Below, piece after piece: positions 20,208-31,938 of a stretch of DNA of 64,000 bases. Below the pieces are notes generated by a model that saw nothing but the letters and a program-made list of their open reading frames with translations, did no database searches and was not told the origin of the DNA. The stretch comes from Phaeodactylum tricornutum CCAP 1055/1 (taxonomy: Eukaryota > Bacillariophyta > Bacillariophyceae > Surirellales > Neidiaceae). The stretch is taken from the NCBI RefSeq assembly GCF_000150955.2, contig NC_011670.1, forward strand, positions 757,359 to 821,358, in the 5' to 3' direction. Both the position numbers and the translations under genes were made by a program. Numbering within the stretch: the first letter of the stretch is position 1; each line of letters begins with the position of its first letter.

Positions 20208-20799
20208 GTCTATCGCACAAACACACTGGAGCACAGAGTGGGGGCGCACTAGTTGACACGAAAAAAAAATACGCAATAGAGCTGATGCAGACAGTGATCC
20301 TTTATATTTTTCTCGTCCAAAATGGTGTAAGGCCTCGAGTTTGTCATCTATGAAAGAAGCAACGAGGGTGAAAATCAAAATTCGTGGCTTGCCGGCTTTT
20401 TGACAACAGTACGAAAAGCAAAATTGAATAGTCCGCAAACTTCTAAAAAATGAAAACGCATCATTATCAGTCAGTTTTTGCACCTGTTTATAGGCAAAAA
20501 ATAATGATGTACAACAAAAAAATTTATTCGTTCTTTAGGTTATTTAACAGTAGTAACACAGAAAGTCATGGAAATATGAAAACCAAGGCATAACTAATGC
20601 CTGTTCGAAGATATGATGCCTCCAAGGATGTCTTTCGCTGGCCCAAGAGGATATGCTTACGTAAACGCATCTCCTTCTAGACCATTTGCACAAATCGGAG
20701 GGCTGACAGTGAACGGGATTATGCCAAGCTCCAAAGCACTTTGGCAATAAACCTCGAATCTTGTGAAAGCTCCTATGCCGGCCGTCTGCTTGAGGTACT
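20208..20799. promoter_or_regulatory. Head-to-head intergenic region, WDR55 / SGNH protein
   Basis: About 592 bases, with A-rich and T-rich runs near 20265 and 20510. A near-match TGACAGTGA lies at 20703. No gene was supported. Confidence 0.4.
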
Positions 20800-21864
20800 A
20801 TGTTGTTGCCGGTGTGTCTCAAAAGGCCGCCCCTGCAAGGCTTTGCCTTCGCCGTCGCCATTTTGACCTTCGATCTGTTGTGGAAATTCAGTCAAATCCA
20901 GTGGACTCAATTGAGTGCCGAGTCCCTAAGAGAGACGCTGGCATTCGTAGAGAATATCACCATCCACGAAAATGAGCTCGACTTCGTCAAAACCAACGAG
21001 TTGCATACAACTGGCAGTCTGCGTAATCTTCGGATAGCATTCATTGGCGATTCCCTGACTCGCTACCAATATCTCAGCTTGGCCTACTATGCTCAGGCTG
21101 GACGGTGGGTACAAGACAGCGACAAGCCCAACCTTTTGGGAACCCCGCGCCAGTTTAAAACATGGGAGGAAAATAACAATTTTACGATGGCGCAACTAGG
21201 ATATAAGGAGACGTGCAACTGTTATCGACCGCCTGGGAAGATCAATCTGAAAACCTCGTATCAGAATCGCTATTACGCTGACAAGGAGCGCAACGTATAC
21301 TTGACGTACATTACGAAAACAGGAAAACCCGAAGCTCACGGGCACTGGGATGCATCGGGTGTCTACGAGCGACATCATTTGGAAGCGAATTCCTCATCGT
21401 ATCTTTGGCGCTTCGATTGGGCTGAAACAATTAGCAATCATCTTGGTCGTATGAATCCAAAGCCCGACTATGTCGTACTCAACGCGGGTATTTGGAAAAA
21501 TAACGATCTAACAGCCGAAACCTTCAGAACTATCCGAAAGGCCTTGAACAACATGGACATTAAAGGAATCTATAAAACTACCACGCGACGATCGTTTGAA
21601 ACAAAAACATACTCGGAACCACACGATGTGGAAGGCTGTCGAGTGTTGCACCATTGCCTGAATCTTTCTTGGACAGGCAGCTTGCCGTATCGACGAAATT
21701 ATTGGGATCCGGTACATTTTGTGGCTCATATCAATACCCAGTTCAATTTTCAGTTGTTGGACTTATTGCAAACCATACAGAAACAAAAACCCGCCACACC
21801 AGAGGAAGTCACAGATACACAAATCAAGGGAAGCCTTCGCATAGAAAAAACAAACACAGAATAA
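20800..21864 (+). CDS. Type II membrane SGNH/PC-esterase-like protein (TBL/CAS1-type)
   Basis: Intronless, 354 residues, ATG 20800. A basic start precedes one membrane span (FAFAVAILTFDLLW), which acts as a signal anchor that would place the rest in the Golgi lumen. The catalytic Ser block is RIAFIGDSLTRYQY (GDS), and the Asp/His pair sits in YWDPVHFV (DxxH) near the C-terminus. A central VLNAGIW occupies the Asn block. GDS plus DxxH is the signature of the PC-esterase family, which includes plant TBL polysaccharide O-acetyltransferases and CAS1. Potential N-glycosylation sites NIT, NFT and NSS suit a secretory enzyme. Likely role: acetylation or deacetylation of cell-surface glycans; the substrate is unknown. 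Confidence 0.75.
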   Translation: MLLPVCLKRPPLQGFAFAVAILTFDLLWKFSQIQWTQLSAESLRETLAFVENITIHENELDFVKTNELHTTGSLRNLRIAFIGDSLTRYQYLSLAYYAQAGRWVQDSDKPNLLGTPRQFKTWEENNNFTMAQLGYKETCNCYRPPGKINLKTSYQNRYYADKERNVYLTYITKTGKPEAHGHWDASGVYERHHLEANSSSYLWRFDWAETISNHLGRMNPKPDYVVLNAGIWKNNDLTAETFRTIRKALNNMDIKGIYKTTTRRSFETKTYSEPHDVEGCRVLHHCLNLSWTGSLPYRRNYWDPVHFVAHINTQFNFQLLDLLQTIQKQKPATPEEVTDTQIKGSLRIEKTNTE

Positions 21865-22003
21865 AAGAGAATATAGAAAAACATGAAACTGCTATTGCCG
21901 TGTCCAAGCGTTTGCCGAAATACTGCAATCCCCATGCGACCCAAAAATGACGCTTACGAGTGAAATTATCGGTCTTTTACAAAACACTGACGCGCACGTG
22001 CGT

Positions 22004-23098
22004 TCAAGGTTGCTGCAGCACCTTAGATTTTGATTCATTCTTATTGGTACCCATCACGCGTTGAAGTATCATGTGAGATAGACCACCGTCAACGTCAGGA
22101 CTGTCGGGAGGGGGCATTTTGCGTATACTCTGAATACCTAAGGGCAACCCAGTTGGAGTTTCTGTCATGGGCGTCAAAGGCTCATCTTGAAGTTCACGGA
22201 TAGGTGTTTGTAGTATTCCAGGTCCAGCTGTGGGATTAGCTGTCATTCCGGATTCGACACTTGGAGCTTCGCTGCGGGTACTGCTGCGATTGTCATCATC
22301 TTCGTCGTAAGACTGTACCTGAAAAGTGGCCCGCTTTTCAATGGCATAATCATCCTCTTCCACTTCTTCGAACAGGAAGTTGTTTATTTTCATCAAACAC
22401 ACATTCCAGCCTCCCGTAACATACAACAGAACGGATGACACCAGAAGGACCATTACGGTCAAGATAACGACAGCAGTAATGAGACCCTTATCGGCACGAG
22501 TGCGTCCGTCGGCTATATAGACTGATTCCAGCACTAGAGTGTCTTCGTAAGGTCTCAAGCTAAAATCAAGAGCTAAGGCCTCCGCCGTACTATCCCCCAA
22601 GACACCAGCGAAGGCCTCTTTCAAGTCGGCTTCGTTCATGTTCTGTAGCAAAACAGTATCCAATTGAATGGGAAAACGCTCGTCCAAGTATACGCTTGTC
22701 ACGACGGCATCGAGGAGTACGCGTCCACTCATGCGTGGGGTTTCATCCGTGACACTGACTTGCATCGACAAAACCTGGTCAACATTGTCGTCGACGATAC
22801 TCGCAAAATAGACCGAGGCCTCGTTTTCGAGCGCGTATACCTGATCAGCAGACAGCGTGTCGGATGCATCAACAGCGTCCCAGCTCACTTGCATCCATGC
22901 CGTCGACTCGTAAATCTAAAAGTTGTACAAGCACACCACCAAGAGGGACGAGAAAACTGACACGTTAGGGAGGAGTAAAGCTTGGTGCCTGTGATTATCT
23001 CATCTTTCACTTACAGCCGCTGCTCCGCTACAAATCTCGGAAATACTTAAAAGCAAAGCGGTCTGTAGAAGAGACCTGGTCGACAGAATCCTCATCAT
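22004..23098 (-). CDS. Type I single-pass membrane protein of unknown function (2 exons)
   Basis: Exon 1 is 23098-23015 and exon 2 is 22915-22004; intron 99 bases (GTAAGTG...TTTTAG, phase 0). Splicing joins SGAAA to IYESTAWMQVSW, so a classic signal peptide (MMRILSTRSLLQTALLLSISEICS) is placed in front of a 170-residue luminal or extracellular domain. One membrane span follows (GLITAVVILTVMVLLVSSVLLYV) and then a ~125-residue acidic, Ser/Pro-rich cytosolic tail. Total length is 331 residues. I do not recognise the luminal domain. The tail has TP and SP sites that could be phosphorylated. This could be a surface or vacuolar receptor-like protein. It is head to head with the Lon gene. Confidence 0.7.
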
Positions 23099-23623
23099 GC
23101 CGTCAATGGGGTACTTGGAATGGAGTGGAACAAGGAAAACCAACACGAAAAAGTGGGTCCGGTCAGCGAAAGAATTCAAAACGACGGCAAGCCGTTGCTT
23201 TTTGTGCACGCCGGGTCAGTCTTTTCTACCATCTCGATTTATGAAATACCGCGAGATTTCGGATGTGCGAAATCTATAGCTTCGACGGATTGACAAACAG
23301 ACAATCATATTTATCTGGTGTGAAATTGACGCGGATACTCTAACTGAAAAGTAACATAAAGGAGAAAATGTACAAACGAACCAAACCATTCCAGTTGGAG
23401 AGTCCGACCCCACCCTAAGCTTCTTTCTGTTTCTCCCATGACGCTACTCGCTAGAGCACGCTGAAAGAATGATGGCGGAATCGATCCCATTCGTCGTTGT
23501 TCTCGCCTCACCAATGGATGAGTTTTATGTGAGGCCATTGCCTGTTGTTATTCATTGGCCACTTGTTACACTCTTCTTTAAAGTTCCAAGGTCATAGCTT
23601 CATCGTAGGCAATCTGGTTCAAA
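23099..23623. promoter_or_regulatory. Head-to-head intergenic region, type I membrane protein / Lon
   Basis: About 525 bases with no supported gene. No exact TGACTGTGA copy was seen here. Confidence 0.4.
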
Positions 23624-26539
23624 ATGATTCACGTCTTGAAAAGCCGTTCAACGCTTCTCACGGCATCATCGATTGTGCGAACCTCGGTTGGTTCCTCGTC
23701 CCGGTACTCTCAGACCCGCACTTACTCTCGCACTCATTCCTGGTCCAAAGACGCTTCCGGAGGCGCTATATCGGTGCTGCCTACCAAGCTTCCCTTCGGT
23801 GAACAGGCGCCTCGATTTCCACACACTCTCGGCCTCCCTCTGGTATCGAGACCTTTGTTTCCAGGACTCGTCACCTCGGTGACGCTTACGGACGAAGCCA
23901 CCATTGACGCCATGGAAGCCTTGACCAAAAACCAAGATCAAGCCTACGTGAGTTGTTTTTTGCGCAAAAAGAACCCCACAGGTGTATCGGAAGGTGGCGT
24001 CATCTTGGCCACTCCCGAAGTTATTACCGATCCTTCCGACATATACCACGTGGGAACCTTTGCCCAAATCCAACGATTGACCAGGGGCGTCGGGTCGCCC
24101 AAGCCCTCCCATCCTACCGATTCTCACGATCAGTCACATGAGGATGAAACCGCTGCTACTCTCATTCTGCTGGCGCATCGGCGCCTAGACCTCGAATATG
24201 TGGACAAAATTGGACCACCGATTGATGTCACGGTGAAACATTGGAATCGATCCGATTACACGGGTGCCGACGACACGATCCGTGCACTATCTAACGAAAT
24301 TATCAGTACTATTCGAGAAGTTGCGCAGGTGAATATGTTGTTTCGGGAAAATTTGCAATACTTTCCTATGCGCGTGGACGCCAATGATCCCTTTCGATTG
24401 GCGGATTTTGCTGCAAGCATCAGTGCGTCGGGGACACCGGAAGATCTGCAAGCCGTGCTGGAAGAAAAAGATGCCGAAATGCGTCTCCACAAAGCGTTGG
24501 TTTTGCTAAATAGAGAGAGGGAAGTTAGCAAGCTTCAACAAGAAATTTCGCAAAAGGTTGAGGAGAGAATGACTGAAGCACAACGAAAGTACTTTTTGAC
24601 GGAACAACTTAAATCGATCAAGAAGGAGCTTGGTATGGAGCGGGATGATAAGGACACACTGATTGAAAAGTATCGCAAAACCCTTTCGGAATATCCGCAC
24701 GTCCCTGAAGAGGCTATGGAGACAATTGACGCTGAATTGGAAAAGTTTTCGACTTTAGAAAAAAACTCCCCCGAGTACAATGTAACTAGGAGCTATTTGG
24801 ATTGGCTCACGAGCGTGCCGTGGGGAGTCGAGACGGAAGAAAACTTCGATATTCAGAAAGCACGAAAGACACTAGATCGCGACCATTATGGGTTGGACGA
24901 CGTCAAAGACACCATTTTGGAGTTTATCGCGATTGGTAAGCTACGTGGATCTGTCCAGGGGAAAATATTGTGTTTGTCTGGACCGCCAGGAACTGGAAAA
25001 ACTTCCATTGCCAAATCGGTCGCTGATGCGCTTGGTCGTCAGTTCTTTCGATTTTCGGTGGGAGGGCTTTCGGATGTTAGTGAAATCAAAGGCCACCGTC
25101 GGTAAGTCGATGACTTTGCGGCTGGTTGTTGGTAGTCCAACCCTGATGCGCGCTTACTCTTATTCTTTTATCGCAGAACATACATTGGAGCTATGCCAGG
25201 GAAACTGATTCAATGCCTGAAGGCGACTGGAACTACAAACCCTGTTGTATTGATAGATGAAATCGACAAGCTCGGTACAGGTTTCCGAGGAGATCCCGCT
25301 AGTGCTCTACTCGAAGTCCTCGATCCAGGCCAAAATTCAACGTTTCGTGACTATTTTTTGGATGTTCCAGTGGACATAAGTAAAGTTCTATTCATTTGCA
25401 CTGCCAACGAGCTGGAGCGCATTCCTGGGCCACTACTGGACCGTATGGAAGTCATTCGGCTGTCGGGCTATGATCTCCCAGAGAAGGTCGCCATCGCCGA
25501 GCAATATCTGGTACCGAAATCAATGCGTGACAGTGGGCTATTGGTCGATAAAGCGGAACACAAGGGTGATGAAAAGGAAGCCGGAGAAGGCGCGAAAGAG
25601 ACTCAACAAGAGGCTGGAGAGACGACTAGAGAGGCGGAGGAGGTCGGAGATACTCCACTGGCTAACTTCGTTCATGCCAAGGGCGTGCCTGAAACCCTAA
25701 AGTTAACAATCGACGCAGTTCGAAGCTTGGCCCGGTGGTACGCCCGAGAAGCTGGAGTGCGAAACCTTGCAAAGTATATCGATCGTATTACCCGAAAGCT
25801 CGCACTGCAAGTCGTGGCGGAAAGTGAGGGTGCCACATTGACCGATAAGAGTTCACGAAAGTCAAACACTTGGGAGATCACAGAAGACAATTTACACGAG
25901 TACGTGGGTAAACCTGTCTTTACGAGTGACCGGCTATATGAGGACGGGCCTCTTCCCCACGGTATTGTCATGGGACTCGCTTACACTTCCATGGGTGGAT
26001 CTGCCCTCTATATCGAGACTCAAAGCATCAGGCGCGGGTTGGATTCGGAAGGGAAAACCCGAGGAGGCGGTACTTTGAAGGTCACAGGGCAACTCGGAGA
26101 TGTCATGAAAGAAAGTACGCAAATCGCAAGTACAGTCGCGCGTGCCCGCCTTTCTGATATCAAACCGGAAAGCAACTTTTTCGACATAAACGACATCCAC
26201 ATGCATGTCCCTGAGGGAGCAACTCCCAAAGACGGGCCGTCGGCGGGTGTCACTATGGTAACTTCTATGCTTTCCTTGGCTTTGGATCGACCAATTCGAA
26301 ACGACCTGGCCATGACAGGTGAAGTGAGCCTCACGGGCAAAGTGCTGGCAGTCGGTGGCATCAAGGAGAAAATCATGGGAGCCCGAAGGGCCGGTATCAA
26401 GTGTGTCATTCTACCGGCCGCGAACAAACGCGACTACGATGAGATTCCTGACTATTTAAAGGAAGATTTGGAAGTCCATTACGCTGACACTTTCGACAAA
26501 GTGTACGAAGTGGCCTTTTCGTCCGTGGATTCAACGTAG
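23624..26539 (+). CDS. LON1: Mitochondrial Lon protease (2 exons)
   Basis: Exons 23624-25101 and 25177-26539; the 75-base intron (GTAAGTC...TCGCAG) falls inside the conserved segment IKGHRR|TYIGAMPG, which splicing restores exactly. Length 946 residues. The N-terminus (MIHVLKSRSTLLTASSIVRTS) is a mitochondrial-type presequence. Next come the Lon N-domain, the AAA+ module with Walker A GPPGTGKT (~452) and Walker B VVLIDEIDKL, then the protease domain with catalytic Ser in PKDGPSAGV and catalytic Lys in VGGIKEKIMGA. An acidic insertion (EAGEGAKETQQEAGETTREA) lies between the AAA+ lid and the protease part. Lon degrades oxidised and misfolded matrix proteins. No peroxisomal SKL end is present. 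The stop is 48 bases from the ABC1 kinase stop. Confidence 0.93.
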
Positions 26540-26587
26540 AGACTAACAATATAACGAAGAAGGACAGGATGCACATAGCACATTTTA

Positions 26588-28431
26588 TTAAGCCTCTTCT
26601 TGTATAACTCGCTCGGCCAGAGGTCGCCAGCATCGGGCCACACTTCGACTTTGATGTAAGGCATGTGAGAGGCCCCGTAATATTAGAGACGCGCGACTTA
26701 TCATAATGAAATCGTTGGGCAGCTGAATGATTGGGTCTCGAGACTCCAATTCTTCCATGAACATTTGAATGTGCATATTGTTTGTCAAACTAGCATTGTC
26801 TTGATCATAGCCGACTTTTGCGTACAAATAAATAACTTCAGGGTCCATTTTTTGCGACCGGAAGCCGGCTTCTTGCATGAGCCGAATAATTTCGTCCCGA
26901 TTATCATCGTCCAAGGCAACAATAAGTTTGGCAAACAAAACGCGTTTTTCTTTCGACAGTCGCTTCACTTGACCATAGTCAATGAGACCGAGCTGTGGGG
27001 TTCCATCATATGATCGACACAGTAGAATATTACCTGCAAACGAATTGCAAGAAATAATTAGTGGAGGATACGAAAAAGTCCAACAGCTATCACTGTTGCG
27101 TATCGAGACATACCTGGATGTGGGTCTCCATTAAAAACGCCGTTGACTAGTACTTCGTGACCATGCACATAAAACAGATCGTCCACCAGCTTGGCATGAT
27201 TCAGAGGCAGTTCGCTCCGATCCTCGTAGTTGCGCTTCGCTACGCCTGGAGCCCAACCCATCAACGTATTATAGATTCGATTCCAAGCATTTTGAATCCG
27301 TCGTTTCCCGTCCACTACAGCAATATACAAGTCATATTCGGAAGAAGACGGTCCCACCCATTCTTTGCCTTGGGCTTCGCATTCGCGCTCTTTATTTTGC
27401 ACCGCCTCCATGTACTGCTTCACCGATTGTCCTGCGCGGGCCGCGTGATGTTCCAAATCTCGTTTCAGCTCCACCGCCAGCTTGTCTCCCCGCAACTCCT
27501 CCATAACGAGCACACACTTGGTACACAGGTCCATATATGGCTTGGGGACTTGGCACATCTTACCAGGCCCAGCGAGACCTGCTTGTATGAGATTCTCTCG
27601 TACTTCATTCAATTGCAGCGCTTCCATTCGATAATCAAATTCCGTTTGAAATTGTTTTTCGATCTCTTCCAGCGCGGGCACGTGAACTGGCTGTGCGACT
27701 TGGGCAAACATTTTGATGGTGCGAACATCGCCCGTCAACAGTCGTTCGACATCGGGATAGCGGACTTTAACCACGACGGGCCTGCCATCCCGTAAAGTTG
27801 CCTTATGGACTTGACCGATCGAAGCCGCCCCGATCGGTTCGGGATCAAACGAGGCAAAGGTGGCGTCGAAATCCAGTTCTTGATCGATCACACTCCGAAT
27901 AACATCGAAACTTTGCGGAGGAACTTGATCTTGCAGGACAGACATGGTGTCTTGCCAGATTGGAGGAAAGGCGTTGCCAATGTTACTCGCACACATTTGA
28001 CCACACTTGATATAGAACCCCCGGAGCTCCAGAATCTTTTGCAGTCCTTGTTCCGAAGTTTCTCGGTCTAGGTCATCCCATACATCATCAGGTGAATCCT
28101 TCCACATGTGAAAACGGTATTCGAGGTACTTAGGGACTGCGAGCGCGTAGAAGGAAAGGCTCCGTTGGAGTCCTTCCGAACCGCCGACATGATCGTGAAC
28201 GTATTTGGCGCCACCTAGAGTCGTCACGATTAGGCCACCCAGTACGGGATACCACAAACTCAAAGTTGGACCCGAAACAGTCTTTTTGTTTCCTAAAGAC
28301 GTAGTGGCCAATGGCGCGCGCCTGCTGACATCCCACGACCTCGATGGAAGCCTGGCAAATCGAATCTCGCGTTGACGAATCAGCCAGGGACGCTGGGATG
28401 CTACTTGTTGGGATAAAAAAGACACACGCAT
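26588..28431 (-). CDS. ABC1/ADCK (UbiB/COQ8-type) atypical kinase (2 exons)
   Basis: Exons 28431-27114 and 27033-26588; the 80-base intron (GTATGTC...TTGCAG) splits NGDPHPG|NILL, which splicing restores. Length 587 residues from ATG 28431. The arginine-rich start (MRVSFLSQQVASQRPWLIRQ) suggests a mitochondrial presequence, and one hydrophobic segment (YPVLGGLIVTTLGG) follows. Family hallmarks: KxGQ helix as FYIKCGQMCASN, Ala-rich loop GAASIGQVHKA, VVVKVRYP, NGDPHPGN, and LIDYGQ in place of DFG. Family members support ubiquinone or plastoquinone synthesis or mitochondrial lipid homeostasis. The ADCK1/5-like versus COQ8 assignment needs a tree. An insertion near residue 370 (KERECEAQGKEW) is unusual. 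Confidence 0.88.
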
Positions 28432-28702
28432 TGCCGTTCGAGTGACGGACCGATTCCACTAGATGGTGTTGCAGGGTAACACACAATTTTCTGCGTGCAT
28501 GGCAGATCAATCGTTGAGTACAGTTCGTGTGCGCTTGATGGCATATATCACAGCAAAACGTTTTCCTCATTCCTTGGAAAGCGAAAAATCTCATTTTTGT
28601 CCTGTGTTGAGAAATAGGGAAGGGGAATACGAAGGATTAACTGAATATGTCTGATGAGACATCTGACTTTAAAGTACGTCTGTCGGACTTCCGCAACGCG
28701 TC

Positions 28703-28722
28703 TACCTACCTACCTACCTATG
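28703..28722. repeat. (CCTA)n microsatellite
   Basis: About four to five tandem copies of CTAC/CCTA in the shared promoter of the ABC1 kinase and PheRS alpha genes. Confidence 0.7.
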
Positions 28723-28741
28723 TAGTTTCGTGGTGTGGTGT

Positions 28742-28750
28742 TGACTGTGA
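28742..28750 (+). promoter_or_regulatory. TGACTGTGA motif copy 4
   Basis: Exact 9-mer, 99 bases upstream of the PheRS alpha ATG and 311 upstream of the ABC1 kinase ATG. Confidence 0.4.
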
Positions 28751-28840
28751 ACTCGATGGTCCGCTTCGTGCCTGTGCTATACGGGGTCAACCCGTTTGGG
28801 TTCGAGCAATCACCCTTTATAGTTCGCAGCGCATCCCACC

Positions 28841-30478
28841 ATGACGGAAGCTTGTGAAAACGCCGTACTCCAGTACCTCTCGACGTCTTCGGACGCGACG
28901 ATTGAGGATACGTTTCCGTGGTCAGCGTCTCAAAACTTGGATCATCTGCGAGTGATTGGAGCCGTCAAATCGTTGCATACCGAAGGCTACGTCGCAACCG
29001 ACGAACTTGCCACAAGCTATTTCGAACCCTCCAAAGAGGCCTTGCAAATCCTCAAGGACGGCTCGCAAGAGATTCTAGTATTCAAGGCCTTGACTGAATC
29101 TGGAAAATTGAGTTTGCCCGAATTGCAGGCCAAAGTGGGTAAGGATGTCGCCAAAATTGGTATGGGAAACTGTATGCGGAGCAAGTGGATCCAAAAGGAC
29201 GGTGGAGATCTGGTGCCCACGAAGCAGTTCGAGGAGGTGAACGATGAAGTGCAAGACGCTTTAAAAGCGTTGGAGCTAGGAAACTATGCTCAGGATTCGA
29301 TTGATGAAAAGGTACGCGTCCAGAGGATATCTTACGAACCGAAAACCGTTGGCTAGCGACAAAAAGTGCGTTTTCATGCTGCACATTTCTCATGCGACTT
29401 ATCATTTGATCATTCATGCTCATCCACATAGTTGACGCAAGTCTTAAAACGTCGCAAGCTCATTACGCTCAAGACGCTCAAATCCTTAAAGGTCGCACGG
29501 GGTGCATCCTACGCACCGGAACGCGTCAAGAAGGCTGCCGATTTGACCAAGGAAATGCTGGACTCGGGTGCCTGGAAGACGACTCCGTTTAAACCCTACA
29601 ACTTTTCCACACTAGGCGAGAAGGTCGGCGGTGGCTACTTGCATCCCCTCCTCAAAGTGCGTGCCGAATTTCGCAAAATTTTGATGGAAATGGGGTTTGA
29701 AGAAATGCCCACCAACAAATGGGTAGAAAGTTCTTTTTGGAATTTCGATTCCCTCTTTCAGCCCCAGTCCCATCCAGCACGGGATGCGCACGACACGTTC
29801 TTCATCAAAGAACCTGCACAGACAATCTCGGTTCCGGAAGAATACTACGAACGTGTCAAGACTATGCACGAATCTGGTGGCTCCGGCTCGATCGGGTATC
29901 GCTATGATTTCAAACGGGAGGAAGCCATGAAGAACTTACTGCGGACTCATACCACTGCTGTCTCGTCGCAGATGCTGTACAAGCTAGCCAACCAAGAAGG
30001 AGGATTCCAACCGGCGCGATACTACTCGATTGACCGTGTGTTCCGGAACGAAACGATGGATGCCACGCATTTGTGCGAGTTTCATCAGGTCGAAGGATTA
30101 GTAGCCGATTACGACTTGTCACTAGGGGATTTGATTGGTACCATTGAAACGTTCTTCAATAAGATCGGAATCACGGAGCTGCGTTTCAAACCTGCGTTTA
30201 ATCCTTATACGGAACCATCCATGGAAATTTTTGGTTATCATCCAGATTTAAAGAAATGGACCGAGATTGGCAATTCGGGCATGTTCCGGCCAGAAATGTT
30301 GGCACCCATGGGTTTACCAGAGAATGTGCGCGTGATTGCGTGGGGTCTCTCGTTGGAGCGCCCGACCATGATCAAGTACCGCATCAAGAATATCCGTGAT
30401 CTCTTCGGACACAAGGTGGAAATGGCCCGTACACGAACGGCTCCGATCTGTCGCTTCGACGCGGTAGCAAAGGATTAA
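28841..30478 (+). CDS. FARSA: Cytosolic phenylalanyl-tRNA synthetase alpha subunit (2 exons)
   Basis: Exons 28841-29311 and 29432-30478; intron 120 bases (GTACGCG...ACATAG, phase 0). Length 505 residues, ATG in CACCATGAC. The N-terminal part holds winged-helix tRNA-binding modules (residues ~1-150). The C-terminal part is the class II catalytic core with [10 protein letters not shown]-like motif 1 ([20 protein letters not shown]), motif 2 [19 protein letters not shown] and motif 3 [14 protein letters not shown]. The enzyme is an alpha2-beta2 tetramer that charges tRNA-Phe; the beta subunit is not in this window. The eukaryotic/archaeal type indicates the cytosolic rather than the organellar form. 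The stop is 65 bases from the convergent kinase stop. Confidence 0.95.
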
Positions 30479-30543
30479 TGTAACGTATCGCCGCTCGTAA
30501 AGCAAAGTGAAAGATAATAATTTCTAAAGAAAATAAACAGACG

Positions 30544-31938
30544 TTATAAATCCTTAGGAGAGCGCCGGAAGTCTTCGCCGGCAGTGTTTTGCTCAAACTC
30601 GTCCATAAAAGCATCCAAGTCGTCGTTCGACTTTTCACCTATCGGGGCGTCAACAGTTGTGGCTTCTGTGCCAGACATCGCACTATAGTGTTCACCACCT
30701 GTTTGCTTGCCGAATTCGTCAAGTTCCTCGAGAACGTCATGAACGGTGCCCGTGATAGTGGCGGAGGACGACAAGACTTGCGAACCATCAGCAAACACCC
30801 ATGTTGTCCCTGCAGGACGATCATTCTCCTGCTGTTGACTGAGAACAATCGAAACTGGGGTATTCCCGGGCAAGTGCCGGGTATTGGTGGTCGTAACGTC
30901 ACCTTCGGCACCGACATCCTGAACCAAATCACATACTTGGGTCTTCATATTTTCCCGACAACGCGCACGACTTTCCTTGAATATGTTAAAGTTTTTTGAG
31001 TGGAGCAACTCACGACACGTCGGTCGTTTAGAGGGATTGCGCTGCAAGCATAAAGAAACTAGTGAGCGAAAGTCTGTGGAGAACTCTTCGTCCACGCAAT
31101 CGTCGTCGTCCTCATCTTCATCGTAGGAGTCCAATGAAGGAGGATCTTCCTGAATGGTGAGAATCAAAACTTTCATGGGTGGGTACTTGGCATACGGTGC
31201 ATATCCCTTCGCAAGTTCCAGGGCTGTGATCCCTAGACTCCACAAGTCTGCTTTTGTGTCGTATCCGTGTACCTGTTCCATTACTTCAGGCGCCATCCAC
31301 GCAGGGGTGCCAACAAAGGTCTTAGCCTTTTCTTGCTGCGATCCAGCCTGAACTAACCAGCCGGACACACCAAAATCTGCAATCCGAACATCGCCGTTGC
31401 CATCCAGCAGAATGTTGCCAGCCTTAATATCGCGATGTATTTGTCCGTTTTCGTGGATGTACTGTAACCCGAGCAGAGTTTCGTGTAAGATGTAAAGAAT
31501 GTGATCTTCCATACTTGGCGTAACACGTGCTTCGCCCTCTTGTTGCTGTTGTTGCTGCTGCTGTGTTCTCATCACACGTCGGGCAGTTTGTAGACAATGC
31601 AAGGAGCTGCCTTTGCGCATAAGTGGCGTGACGAGCCAGAGCTGCGTATTGCTAACGAAAGCAGTGTGGCATGTGAGCACGTTTGGGTGTGCAGAAAGTC
31701 GCATTGCTTGTACTTCCTGCCGTATCTCGGACAAGTTAGTGTCGACATGATCCAAATTCAGCACTTTGACCGCGCAGGCTTTTTTTTCTGAAACGTGAGC
31801 TCGCCAGACGGTCGCAAAAGCACCCTGTCCTATTTTTCCAATCAATTCGTAGCTCTGGGCGGAAGTAGGCCAAGATTCACACGGTGCAGCAGCTCCAAGT
31901 TGAGCATCGGTGGCTCCTTGTGGCGCTGAATCTTCCAT
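30544..31938 (-). CDS. STE20-family kinase of the OSR1/SPAK/FRAY (GCK-VI) type
   Basis: Intronless, 464 residues from ATG 31938; the frame extends only to a TTG upstream. Kinase motifs: GKIGQGAFATVWRA (~34-47), AVKVL with Lys ~58, HRDIKAGN (~168-175), ADFG (~187-190), and the activation/P+1 segment FVGTPAWMAPEVMEQVHGYD. KYPPMKVLILTIQEDPPSL is very close to animal OSR1/SPAK. These kinases act below WNK kinases to regulate cation-chloride cotransporters and osmotic balance. The C-tail (residues ~330-464) is acidic and disordered and shows no recognisable OSR1-type CCT domain. An eight-glutamine run (126-133) sits inside the N-lobe/C-lobe linker. Confidence 0.85.
   Translation of the reverse strand: MEDSAPQGATDAQLGAAAPCESWPTSAQSYELIGKIGQGAFATVWRAHVSEKKACAVKVLNLDHVDTNLSEIRQEVQAMRLSAHPNVLTCHTAFVSNTQLWLVTPLMRKGSSLHCLQTARRVMRTQQQQQQQQEGEARVTPSMEDHILYILHETLLGLQYIHENGQIHRDIKAGNILLDGNGDVRIADFGVSGWLVQAGSQQEKAKTFVGTPAWMAPEVMEQVHGYDTKADLWSLGITALELAKGYAPYAKYPPMKVLILTIQEDPPSLDSYDEDEDDDDCVDEEFSTDFRSLVSLCLQRNPSKRPTCRELLHSKNFNIFKESRARCRENMKTQVCDLVQDVGAEGDVTTTNTRHLPGNTPVSIVLSQQQENDRPAGTTWVFADGSQVLSSSATITGTVHDVLEELDEFGKQTGGEHYSAMSGTEATTVDAPIGEKSNDDLDAFMDEFEQNTAGEDFRRSPKDL
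31540..31563. repeat. CAG/CAA run encoding eight glutamines
   Basis: Trinucleotide repeat inside the kinase gene (read on the minus strand), between the N-lobe and the HRD region. It mixes CAA and CAG codons. Confidence 0.85.

Larger units (their letters stand above)
28432..28840. promoter_or_regulatory. Head-to-head promoter, ABC1 kinase / PheRS alpha
   Basis: About 409 bases. It holds a short (CCTA) microsatellite near 28703-28722 and TGACTGTGA at 28742, 99 bases before the PheRS ATG. Confidence 0.55.
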
